From: Cristatella mucedo
Taxonomy: Eukaryota > Bryozoa > Phylactolaemata > Cristatellidae
DNA length: 64,000 bases
Direction: 5' to 3'
NCBI GenBank assembly: GCA_009760855.2
Contig: WPIO01000047.1
Coordinates: 1,397,001-1,461,000, forward strand
Positions within the stretch are counted from its first letter, which is position 1, and each line of letters opens with the position of its first letter. The translations under genes and the position numbers were made by a program. Shown piece by piece: positions 47,450-59,289 of this stretch. A model generated the notes under the pieces. That model was not told the DNA's origin, ran no database searches, and saw only the letters and a program-made list of their open reading frames with translations.

Positions 47450-48880
47450 GGCGGCCTGGTAACGGTTGTAGCGCCCTGCTGGCTTTGGCTGAATTTTAGC
47501 GCGAACAAGAGCTGTTCGGCGGCGGGCTAGAGCCCCTTTGTCCTGGAGCAGTGAGCCAGAGAGGAGCGTCAGTGCGGTTAGAGAGGAAGCGCTTAGGAGC
47601 AGGCCAGGAAGCTCTGAGACGAGCGGCGGCGATTCGGCCTTTAGAATTGGTCCGATACTCGCGGAAGCTGCTGATAGATGTTGGCTGGCCTGTCAACCCC
47701 CGCCTTCCCTCTTTCCAAGAAAGAATCGTCTGGAACCCATTCGCCATTCAAGCTGGACAGAGGGGACATTCCAGTGGCCTAGTGCCGGTATTAATTCCTC
47801 ACCGTAATGGGCCATGGTGTCGGGCCCAATACCACTAAGCTCTTGCCCCATTGTCTCAGCCAAGTATTTAAGAGTCGAGCGACGCTCGCTCTGGGTCTTT
47901 TGCCTCGTGTCTTTTGTCTTTGGTCCGGCTCTGCGCCTCGACGCCGTCGGGCACTCGTTTCTCTGAAAGCGAGGGAGGAGGGCGGGCTGTCCGCCGACGA
48001 TGGACGGAACAGGACGAGACAGCTCTAAGAGGATTCGGTGGAACTCCGCCGAAAACGGTCGTATCGCGCCCGGGCTGGCATTTTGTGTTCTTTCGTGTTT
48101 TGTGTGTTCGCGCTAGCACGTGGTCTCGGCATAGGGTTTTGCCGGTGCGAGCTAGGCGTAGTTGGCGTCTGTGGAGCCCTAGTTCTCCGGGTAGGGTTTG
48201 GGCTCCGGTTCGCGCTTCAGTGTGGAGAAGTATTTCCTCCACAGGAGTGCTTGAGTTGGCGTGTGTGGAGTATTCCTGCCGCACTGGTGGAAACCGAGTT
48301 CTAGTTCCCGGTCAGGGTTTAGACTCTGGTTCGGGCTCCGTCTATTTGGGTCGTTTCCCATTATACTCGTAAGCAGCCCCAGTGTGGAGAAGTATTCCCT
48401 CCGCAAGAGTGCTCGAGGTGGCGTGTGTGAAGTATTCCTGCCACACTGTTGGAAACCGAGTTCTAGTTCACCGGTCAGGGTTTAGACTCTGGTTCGGGCT
48501 CCGTCTATTTGGGTCGTTTCCCATTATACACGTAAGCAGCCCCAGTGTGAAGAAGTATTTCCTCCGCAAGAGTGCTTGAGTTGGCGTGTGTGGAGTATTC
48601 CGGTCGCACTGGTGGAAACCGAGTTCTAGTTCACCGGTCAGGGTTTAGACTCCGGTATGCGCTTCAGGGTGGAGGAGTATTCCCTCCGCAAGAGTGTTTA
48701 CGTTGGCGTGTTTGGGGTATTCCCTCGGCACAGGTGGGAACGCATTCCTAGTTCACCGGTTAGGGTTTAGGGTCCGGGTCGCGCTTAGTGTGGAGGACTA
48801 TTCCCTCCGCAAGAGTGTTTGTGCAGTTGAGAACGTTCGAGGAATGTGGAGATAAAGCTGAACTAGACGCGCAGTTCAGT
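47450..48880 (+). repeat. 1.6-kb duplicated block, copy 1
   Basis: The segment with TTTAGCGCGAACAAGAGCTG, TTGTCCTGGAGCAGTGAGCC, TTTAGAATTGGTCCG and GCCATTCAAGCTGGAC is matched at 49110-49400 in the same order and orientation, about 1.63 kb downstream. It ends in a tandem array. Short open frames (47538-47838) have no recognised domain. The strand given is arbitrary. Confidence 0.85.
48221..48830. repeat. Tandem array of about 162-bp and 122-bp units
   Basis: The landmark TGTGGAGAAGTATT recurs at 48221, 48383, 48546 (TGTGAAG variant), 48668 and 48789, giving spacings of about 162, 163, 122 and 121 bp. The shorter units lack about 40 bp around TCTATTTGGGTCGTTTCCCA. A related single unit lies at 50040-50190. 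Confidence 0.9.
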
Positions 48881-49084
48881 AAAATCCCCAATCTGTGTGT
48901 CTCGCTTCCGATTCACGCCGCGGACTCACGACCCCCTTTAGTAACGGTAAGCAGGTCAGCGCCAGAAACGCTCGTTTCGTGGCGGCCAGCTTATTGTACC
49001 GAACGGCATTATATTATATTATAGGCTACACCGCTAGGTAAGCGGCAGGTCAAGCTTACTCCGCCGAGCCTTCGGCGTTACACG

Positions 49085-50200
<1,116 letters not shown>

Positions 50201-50566
50201 GGGCAATTCTCAGGCTAGCCGCGATATTAGCCCTTGCCTTAGTGGGTCTGACTAGGGCACCTATAGCAACCCGTAGCGGGCGGACTAGCCAAGAAGAATT
50301 GGGTGGGAGAAACATTTGTTAACCGGGAGCGGAGCGTCAGTTTGACAGCGAGATCCGCTCAGGCTAGAATGGGGCTTGGTCAGACAAAGAACGGTCAGGA
50401 CGTGAACTGACTACTGTACTCCATTAGACAAAGAGCGAAAGGATGGCAAGCTGGCGGAGGAGCCATCTAATACATTACAGGCAGAAGCGAATAGGCCGAG
50501 GACGGACACTGAGAGCGTCACTGGGTCCGACGAAAATAGCAGCTACGCTCAAGGTCAAGAGGGGAG

Positions 50567-51007
<441 letters not shown>

Positions 51008-51217
51008 GAGCTAGGTTTTTCAATCATCCCAGGCTAAACTGAGCAAGGCACAATCGACAAGTCTCTCTTCTATGAGGATCTCCCCTCTCTTTGACGAAAG
51101 CTGAAGTGAAAGTCTCGAAAGCATGCAAGTAAAGCGAAGAGGGCAACTAGTTTTGTAGGATGATGCAAGTTTCTATAGTCTATGCAAAGGCGATGCTAGG
51201 CGCTGAGGAGGGCGTAG

Positions 51218-52565
51218 CAGCTAATAATAATAATAATAATAATTCACTTGATGAAGCGCTCTCAGAGAACTCAATCTCTCTCTAGGCGCTTTACATTTGC
51301 TGCAAAGGGAAATGCAATTGAACGGTGAGTAATATCATGCTTGATAAACAAAGAAAGTGAATAACATGGCTAGGGGTGACATGCACAGGGTCAGCATGCA
51401 AATGTGGTTAGTGGCAGCATGCACAGTGTCAGCATGCATAAGCACATCAAGGACGAATCACAGAGACGCACTAAATGCTGTCCTAAATAGGTGTGTTTTT
51501 AAGTTCTTTTTAAATTTGGTCAGGTCAGGGGATGTTCTGACGCAAGTCGGGAGGGAGTTCCAGGCTTTGGGAGCATACGAACTAAATGCACGGTCTCCAA
51601 AGAATTTGAGGTTTGTACGAGGTATTGGTAAACTGTTGGGTTCCGAAAAGCCGGTGGTACTATGCTTGGCATGGTGGGGGAGTATATTTGAGAGATAGGC
51701 TGGAGCCAAAGAATATAGTGACCTAAAAGTGAGCGACAAAACCATGAAGTCAATCCGTTGCTTGACGGGTAGCCAGTGCAGGTCGGCGAGAAGTGGTGTA
51801 GTGTGGCAACTGCCATGCTCACGACAGACAAGCGTAGCTGCAGAGTTTTGCACCAGCTGCAATAGCCTGATCGCACATGCTGGTAGGCTAGTACGCAGTA
51901 AGTTGCAGAAGTCGAGACGGGATGTCACGAATGCATGGACCAACTTGGACGTGTTATCCTTATCTAAGCAAGCCCGAATTTTAGCAATGTTATGTAGCTG
52001 AAAGTAGGCAGATTTGACTGTGGAGCTGATGTGGTCGTCTAACCAGAGGTCACTTTGGAACATGACACCTAGATGTCGAGCTGATTCAACAGGAGATATG
52101 CTGGCAGAGCCCATTTTGAGCGTCAGCCTTCCAATTTCTGAATCACATCGGGTTTGCCCAAAACTAGTAAGTCGGTTTTATCATTGTTTAATTTTAGAAA
52201 ATTTGCTGCCATCCATGTGTGGATGTCATCAATACATGCAGCAAGTGAGTTGAGAGAATTTGAGGTGCTCGAAGGCTGGGGGAGAATCAAAGCAAAGGTA
52301 CAACTGAGTGTCATCCGCGTAGAAGTGAAAGCCTAGATTGTGCTTGGCAATCACATCAACAAGAGGGAGTGTATAAACCGTGAAAAGAACCGGACCTAGC
52401 ACGGAGCCCTGAGGTACCTCATATTTCAGAGGTACCTCAAATGATCTTTGTCCATTCACGTCAATACTCTGGAGTCTCCCACAGAGGTAGGACCTGAACC
52501 ATTGCAGAGCAGTGCCAGTGATGCCCAGGCGGGATGAGAGGCGCTCTAGAAGAACTTTAAGCTCA
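51218..52565 (-). mobile_element. LINE A copy with best open C-terminal frame
   Basis: The reverse-strand copy starts from (AAT)n and the inverted hairpin at 51223-51300 and extends to the RT finger/palm at 52565. Frame 52114-51458 (218 codons) is uninterrupted: SARHLGVMFQSDL, LDDHISSTVKSAYFQLHNIA, RLDFCNLLRTSLPAC, FSSYAPKAWNSLPTC. A second frame, 52459-52229, carries YEVPQGSVLGPVLF and FHFYADDTQLYLCF with the catalytic YADD intact. A frameshift near 52250 separates them. Confidence 0.95.
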
Positions 52566-55185
52566 AATGCGTTGAGAGAGCATGCCGGATGTGCTAACGC
52601 AGGGCCTCCGCGGTCGGGTAGGCAGCTTCCAGATAAAAGATAAAAGAGGAGTGCTTCCGCACCGACCGACAGGTCAGGTGAATAGGTTAGGAGAGCGCTC
52701 GAGTATTCTACTTAACCAGACCCTACTTTGCATACGTTATCTGAGGTCGGGTCAGAGGTCAGGGCTCGACTCGGCGACGTCAGCCGCATTTACTCGCAGC
52801 AGAGTCTCAGCTGTAGCGGCTAACCTGCAAATGTAATCCCCTTTGCTGCCGGACATCCGACCAGCTCCGGAGGAGACAAACGACGCAAATACTATCTGTG
52901 CCGAGGTATACCGCGGTAAAAAGCCACGGTAGTGCCTCTCATCGCTTGAACACGGCTTCAGATTCTGCCGACCATACAGTGAGCCTGGACCGCGCCGATA
53001 CGCTTGCACGCCGATACGCTCCGAAAGCGCTTCTTGCAATAAGTCGATGCTTGCAATTTCTTTTAGTCTTTTTTAATTACAAAAATAGCTTCAAGTGGCT
53101 ATTTAATTAATCGTGACAATAGCTTCTTATCCTGGAGCCTCATTTTCGTTAAGCGGTTGGCTCGGAAGCGGACGTACGGAGGAAGCAAGCGGTATAGCGC
53201 CAGCTCGCCAAAGAAAGATTGGCTGAAAGACTAGGGAAGAAATTGTAACGAAAAGGCTTCTTGTAAGTTGTCTCCATTTGCCACGCCGCGTGTCCGACGG
53301 CTCATTTTTAGAAATTGTGAAAGTCAAATAAACTTACCGCACATAAGAAACGCGTACATTATGTGGTGGAGTTTTGTGTAGCAGCTATCGTTCGGATAAA
53401 TTGCAAGCATAAAATGAATATCAAGTATTAATAAAGAGTGTTTTTATTCTTGCAGACCGCGTCCTAATTCTGAATACCAGCTCCAAAATTTCTGCGGCGA
53501 GGACTCTAATACAGTGCTCCCGTGTAGTCACTTTAGTGGACTCGATAGTATTCTGCCTACGTAATTGTGACGACATATGCGTAGCACGGAGTCGGCGTCA
53601 AGCTTGGTCAATTTATTCGAGTGCATTAAAGGTTATATATAGTATTAAACAGCTGTGCGCGTAGGCGTGAGTGCGTGCGTGTGTGTGCGCGTGCGTGCGT
53701 GGGCTGGCGTGCGTGTGTGTGTGTGCGTGCATGGGTGCATGCATGAGAGAGAATGAGTTTGTACGGGCACGCTGATGCCGTCTCCCAAGGATACCACAGC
53801 TAGAAATTGGTCAGCGTAGGACTCAAAATTCCCCTTATTAGTAGACGTGCCATAGTCCTTGCCGTTTTAAATCTAAAACCATATGCTTCTTCTTCCAAAA
53901 ATGCTCCAAATCTACTTTAATCCAGTAAGTGATTGGCTGCTAGAGGCGTCATATACAATATTATTATTTTAACTCAAACTTAGACGTGAGAAAAAATAAC
54001 CGCAATTGACCGCCAGCACACCTAGTAAATTGTTAGGAAAGGTACCGGCCGTCAAGAAGAAGCCGCGACTATTAACACTTATTAAGGAGATTCTGAAGGG
54101 TATTGCTAAGATAAGATGCTCTATATCACTACGCTCTATGCACCATGCTCTATATCACCGAGCTAGAGCGATCAGCAGCGACACTACGACGCTCGACTTT
54201 AGTGTAAAACTAATAATGAAACATTAAAATACCGCCCCATAATAACCAAATCTTTTCCTAGGCATTTTAGATGTGCTGGAAATGACGAATGTAAATAGTT
54301 TGGCTGTAAAATGAACAATTTTAGGAAAGCACAAGCGAGCGAATTAAAATTAACGCGAACAGAGCAAAGGCTGTGAGAAACTGGCAGGCTTCTTAGCTTC
54401 AGTTTAACTATCCTCAATTCGGAATCTGACGCAACGTCAATTGGTATATAGTTCCAAACTTTGCGATTGGAATATATTGGGTCTCACTGGAAGAGTGGGA
54501 GTATACAAATTCAAGCACACATTGTCCTTAATTTCTCAAGCAACATTGTAGTGAGTCTTAGAGAAGCTCGAGCCTAAACGAGTTCAGACAAGGGAGACTT
54601 TCTTTATTCTTCTCGAGGCATGGCGTATATCAATGTATCTATCTATGTATATATACACACACGCGCGCGCACGCAGATAAATATATATACACACACATCT
54701 AAAGCAAAGAGAGATAGGATATGAGGAGTCTCAAAGAGAACAGCTCGGGGTTACGCTGCGATTACCGAGACTGAAGGGCAAATCCGAGCAGAGGTCGGCA
54801 GTCGTTCGTCGTCAGACGTAGAGAGGCTGGGCTCAGAGTTCACCGCCTTCAGATGTGGAGCTTCTGGGCGTACGGCCCGGCCGATGACAATCTTGTTAAT
54901 TACTAAACAAGCACACACAGCAATTTACCCCTATTATAAGCTAAGCTTGTTTGGCTGGTTAGTTTGCTAGTCCGTGCGTCCATGCGTCCGTCCCTGGCGT
55001 CCCATTTACATTGAGTCCGGCGTGCTGTAAATACAGTCGTACAGCGAGGGTACTGCAATGCTGAGTTTCAAAAAAGGGGCGAGGAAAGGAGGACATTTTT
55101 TTCAAATTCACGGACATAGTTATAGTTCAAATTAGACATTAGAACTTGGAACTACGAACTGCTAGGGTTTTTTCAAATGGTGGCC
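52566..55185. other. Intergenic, no recognised gene
   Basis: Contains a GC-rich unassigned patch (52570-53040), a GT/GC-rich low-complexity patch (53660-53745) and short CA/AT runs (54640-54700). A very decayed LINE A 3' end may lie at about 54240-54480 on the reverse strand (TCTTTTCCTAGGCATTTTAG). No exon was identified. Confidence 0.4.
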
Positions 55186-55665
55186 ATTGCATTCCAGCGG
55201 CTTCCGCTCCGCACTATTCCGCTCCGCACTATTCTGCACCTCACTATTCCGCTCCGAACCACTCTTCCGCTCCGCACTACTCTTCCGCTCCGCACTACTC
55301 TTTCGCTCCGCACTACTCTTTCGCTCCGCACTACTCTTTCGCTCCGCACTACTCTTTCGCTCCGCACTACTCTTTCGCTCCGCACTACTCTTTCGCTCCG
55401 CACTACTCTTTCGCTCCGCACTACTCTTTCGCTCCGCACTACTCTTTCGCTCCGCACTACTCTTTCGCTCCGCACTACTCTTTCGCTCCGCACTACTCTT
55501 TCGCTCCGCACTACTCTTTCGCTCCGCACTACTCTTTCGCTCCGCACTACTCTTTCGCTCCGCACTACTCTTCCGCTCCGCACTACTCTTCCGCTCCGCA
55601 CTACTCTTCCGCTCCGCACTACTCTTCCGCTCCGCACTACTCTTCCGCTCCGCAATACTATCCCT
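55186..55665. repeat. 18-bp minisatellite, about 25 units
   Basis: Unit CTACTCTTTCGCTCCGCA, with a TCTTCCGCTC variant in the flanking units and shorter ATTCCGCTCCGC units at the left edge. Central units are virtually identical while edge units share one variant, a gradient typical of unequal exchange or slippage. As 18 is a multiple of three, several frames stay open over the array; this does not indicate a protein. Confidence 0.98.
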
Positions 55666-55863
55666 TTTGATTTCGCCCGATCGTTTCCAGCGCTTGTGGT
55701 GTTTCCGCTTGGACCAGCAGAGTTGTCGTATTAGAAAGCTACCGTAGTTATGTTGAGTGACGTTTGCCTTTTTGCTGCTGTGCTCTGCGTTTACAAGTTT
55801 CGTTAATTGGCAGCGAATTGATGGTGTATTTTTTTTTAATTTCGCTGCGGGTACGTTCTTTGA

Positions 55864-56208
55864 ATGCACACCAAACAAAATCCTGAAAGGAACTCACTGA
55901 ACAAAGGAGGCGTCGTTCTCGCCAGCAACAACGACAACAACGGAAACATGTCGGAAGAAGAGGCTGCTGAACGTCGCTCTGCGGAAGCTGATAGAAAGAG
56001 ACGTCCTTGCCAGCAAGAACGACAGTCGAAGAGACCGGGGCGCGAGAAGCGGAAGCGCTCGCGACGAATTCGCGAAGCTGAAGCCACTCGTCAGTCTCGC
56101 CGCCCTCTCGAAGACAGCAATTCTCACTCCGAAGAGTGCCTGTGCAGTGGAGTTGAATTTGGGACGTCTACAGATTTCATCCAGAGGCGTCGAGAAGTGA
56201 AATTATAG
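55864..56208 (+). other. Arg/Glu-rich open frame, possibly Helitron N-terminal remnant
   Basis: The 114-codon frame is rich in Arg, Glu and Ala (EEEAAERRSAEADRKRRP, REKRKRSRRIREAEA). Such charged runs precede the zinc-finger-like region of Helitron Rep/helicase proteins, and just downstream another frame reads HLYRKM and CFQCSDGTLFKSE, loosely like the GxMxxxCxxCxAL-x-F-x-SE motif of that region. This is weak. It could instead be an unrelated host exon or chance. No helicase domain is visible. Confidence 0.3.
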
Positions 56209-56276
56209 CATCGACACCATCTTTACCGAAAGATGTGAAGATGCTTTCAATGTTCCGATGGGACTCTTTTCAAATC

Positions 56277-56637
56277 GGAAATCTCCACCAGGAATGCCAG
56301 ACGCGGCGCAGAGCTGAAGCTCGAAGCTGGCGCTTCAATCGTGCCGCTTCAAGATTTAAATGCTCGTAGCATTTCTCAATGGAAGGCGTTTTCGTTGTTA
56401 TCCTCCTTAAGCAGCTCAGCACGAATCGAACTGCTGAGATCGTCGCTGTGTGTAGCAAACGCGACTGGATGTAGCGAGCGCACCTTCTTCAATCCTCGCA
56501 TCGGAAAGGAGCCAAGCGAAGAAGACAGCCTTTCTATGCGCATGCGTCATAGCCAGTTTCAAGCGGTTCTTTCTTTCAAAAATTCTGCCAGCAATTCGCA
56601 AGGCAGTCGTTCGATTGCGTTGCTATTTCCTTGCTAA
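56277..56637 (+). other. Open frame downstream of the Arg-rich ORF
   Basis: The frame runs through RRGAELKLEAGASIVPLQDL and a Ser/Leu-rich stretch to a stop at 56637. It may continue the same degraded element as 55864-56208. No domain recognised. Confidence 0.25.
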
Positions 56638-56894
56638 AGCCTGATGTTTGCGCATGAACAATTGCATGTCGCTCTAACACGATGAAGAAATCAGGAAAAT
56701 CTTCACGTAATTATCATAGGTGCGGCCTATCGAGGGTGGCTGTGACAGTCGGTCGACGATTGCCAAACTTATGCAAGAAGATGACATGACCGAAGAGGTT
56801 TTGAATCAATAAAGTTATGTAAATCTGCTGTGAATTTTTTGTTTCAAATATCTTACTTAACGAGCTTGAACCTAGTAGATACAGCATATGCAGT

Positions 56895-57108
56895 GTATAC
56901 AGAGCAAAGTTCTTAGGCTGATCCAAGAGGCCCACCACGTCTTGGCTCCTTCGTACCTAGCTGAACTGCTGCATCAGTTTCAGCCTGTTCGCGCCCTCAG
57001 GTCCTGTGTGGACAATAAATTAGCTGTCCCATTCCTCCGCTTAAAGAGCGTTGGCGATAGAAGCTTTAGCTCTGCAGGTCCTAGGCCATGGAACTCGCTT
57101 CCACAATT
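56895..57108 (+). mobile_element. LINE B, left part of interrupted copy
   Basis: It encodes SYLAELLHQFQPVRALRSCV, KLAVPFLRLKSVGDRSFSS and GPRPWNSLPQ, then stops at CTTCCACAATT, where LINE A is inserted. Confidence 0.93.
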
Positions 57109-57460
57109 ATGCTACTCGTATGCTCCCAAAGCCTGGAACTCCCTCCCGACCTGCGTCAGAACATCACCTGACCTGACCACATTTAAAAGGAACTTTTAAA
57201 CACACCTATTTAGGACAGCATTTAGTGGGTCCCTGTGATTCGTCCTTGATGTGCTAATGCGTGCTGACACTGTGCATGCTGCCACTAACCACATTTGCAT
57301 GCTGACCCTGTGCATGTCACCCCTAACCATATTATTCATTTTTTCAAGCATGATTTTACTTACCATTCAATTGCATTTCACTTTGCATCGAATGTAAAGC
57401 GCCTAGAAAGAGATTGAGTTCTCTAAGGGCGCTTTATCAAGTGCATTATTATTATTATTA
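57109..57460 (+). mobile_element. LINE A 3' end inserted into LINE B
   Basis: It runs from CGTATGCTCCCAAAGCCTGG to the hairpin and (ATT)n. It is flanked by CAATT on both sides (57104-57108 and 57461-57465), a target-site duplication of 5-6 bp. LINE B continues without loss after the insertion. Confidence 0.95.
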
Positions 57461-57743
57461 CAATTCTTACGCAACGACATCTACTCTCCTACTGCCGGCT
57501 ATGGCACATCTTTTTCAGAGGTCCTGAGCTGCTACTTCTATGCTACTCACTACCTCAGCTTCTCTCGTGACTCTGCTATGCTTCCCACTTTTTCTTTGTT
57601 GCGTGAGACGAAGTCTGTTGGCTACCGAATGCGTACCGAAAGCCGCTTAGGCTGTGAGTGCGCTAGACAAAACTCTCCTGCCTAACACCCACGTGGTCTT
57701 TATGACTTTGTGGAGATACAGACGGAGATACATTACATTACAG
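57461..57743 (+). mobile_element. LINE B, right part of interrupted copy
   Basis: It resumes at CAATTCTTACGCAACGACAT and ends with the AACACCCACGTGGTC, GAGATACAGACGGAG, ACATTACATTACA tail. Confidence 0.95.
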
Positions 57744-59289
57744 GTATGTATTTGTATGTACTATGAATTTAATTTTTTGAGATCGAGATCACGCAAGGGT
57801 GTAGGGAGGTGAATCGGGTAAAAAGCCCTCCTCCTACACAGGACTGCCCGCAGGCGTTGGGCTGGGCTTGCCCAGCGAAAATTACTGCCGCTCAAGCTTC
57901 CATTTTGCAGAAAAACGTTCCTTCACTTTATTCGAGGTCTTATCGCCCGTTACCTTGACCACCGGGCTTCCATCGATCCTGAGAAGCCTGCTAGACGCTT
58001 GGAAGGGACTGTCGGGTTTCTATGGGAGAAAAAAAGAATAAAATTAAATATAATTAAATAAAATAATAATAATATTATCAATAATAATATAATAAATAAA
58101 TATAATAATAATAATAAAATAATAATAATTAAAAGAATAACGCTCCGCTTCTTGCTCGCCTACCGGTTGGCTACAGACCCTAAAAGTTTTCTCTGACTCA
58201 GCTTAACTTGATGGGTCACTCCACTAATTTCCATACAGCGATCTTTCCTAGCCCCTCTGCGATGCTGGGTTGTGCGGACTGATCATACCCGGCACTAAGT
58301 ATGGTAGTAGGAGTCGAGAATGGCACGCGAGCGCATTTTAAGAGTTACCGATAGAGATTGAGCTTCGCCTCTCATCTCCGGTACGAAGAGCCTCTTTATA
58401 TTTTGCTCTTATCCTTTATATCCGACGTCTTACTTTTCTTAAGCCTTACATCCATAAATAAATGTTCGAAACTAATCCCAGTCCAGTGCTACTACTCCAC
58501 ACGGTACCGAATTTCATTGGCTTAAAAAATGGCGATGCAGATTCTGGTTCAACCATCCTCCATCCCCCCCCCCATTAAGCGTCGAGGTCAACGGGTCAGC
58601 TCCCTGGGTAATCACAAAGTTCCGGTTTTTCGTCCTTCACCTTCGCGTGGTGTCAGCGTGCGTTCCTGTATTTACCGCGTTCAATCATGTCGAAGAAGCC
58701 AGCTAAGCGACGTAGGTGAAGCGTTAATTACTCTGCACGTGTATGCGTTGCATCAAAGCCCACTGTCTGATTCGTGCTTCTTTAAGCATTAAGTCTAGTT
58801 ACCGCTAACGTGCGATCTGTTGCTGTATTTGTGCCCCCCCCCCGTGACCCGTTGGTGGCGCGGCATTTCCTAGTAGTGCCTTGAGGCGGTATCAGCCGAG
58901 GTGCTATCTCTGCACCCTTACCACGTGCTCTCATCCATATTGCTTAGTCCTTGCAGCCAGCTTTGCGGGCTATCGTCTGTAGTGGTTTGTCGGTGATCCA
59001 ACTCACCGCGCTTGCTAATGCAGTGCTCGTACTTTTTGCCTTAAGGGAAGACTGACGATCAAGTAATGCGCACGCTGTGCGAAGTATCCGATCAACTGGC
59101 AGACCTGTGTATCCTTAGCAGTTGGAGCACGCAAGAGCAGGATGCTGGTGAAGTCGACTACGTTGTCAAGCTTGATGTCCAGAGAAGGTAAGCCAGACAC
59201 CAGTAATGTATGTAATGTATGTGTAGTGGGCATTGTATTGTATGCTTTACCTCCCGCATCCAGCACTAAGGTATTGCCGGTGCAACGGG
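57744..59289. other. No recognised gene; AT-rich (TAA)n patch 58025-58135
   Basis: Includes TAA/ATA-rich low complexity and two runs of ten C (near 58564 and 58834). A plus frame at 58529-58792 is unrecognised. Confidence 0.4.

Noticed and set aside
51357-51698. 113-codon plus-strand frame
   Set aside because: Antisense shadow of the LINE A C-terminal frame; analogous shadows occur in most LINE A copies.
55186-55665. CRISPR-like array
   Set aside because: Units are contiguous with no unique spacers, and the genome is animal.
55146-55878. Repetitive proteins (six-residue SFAPHY repeats, AERKSS repeats and others)
   Set aside because: All arise from one 18-bp minisatellite whose unit is a multiple of three, open on several frames of both strands, with no splice or start context.
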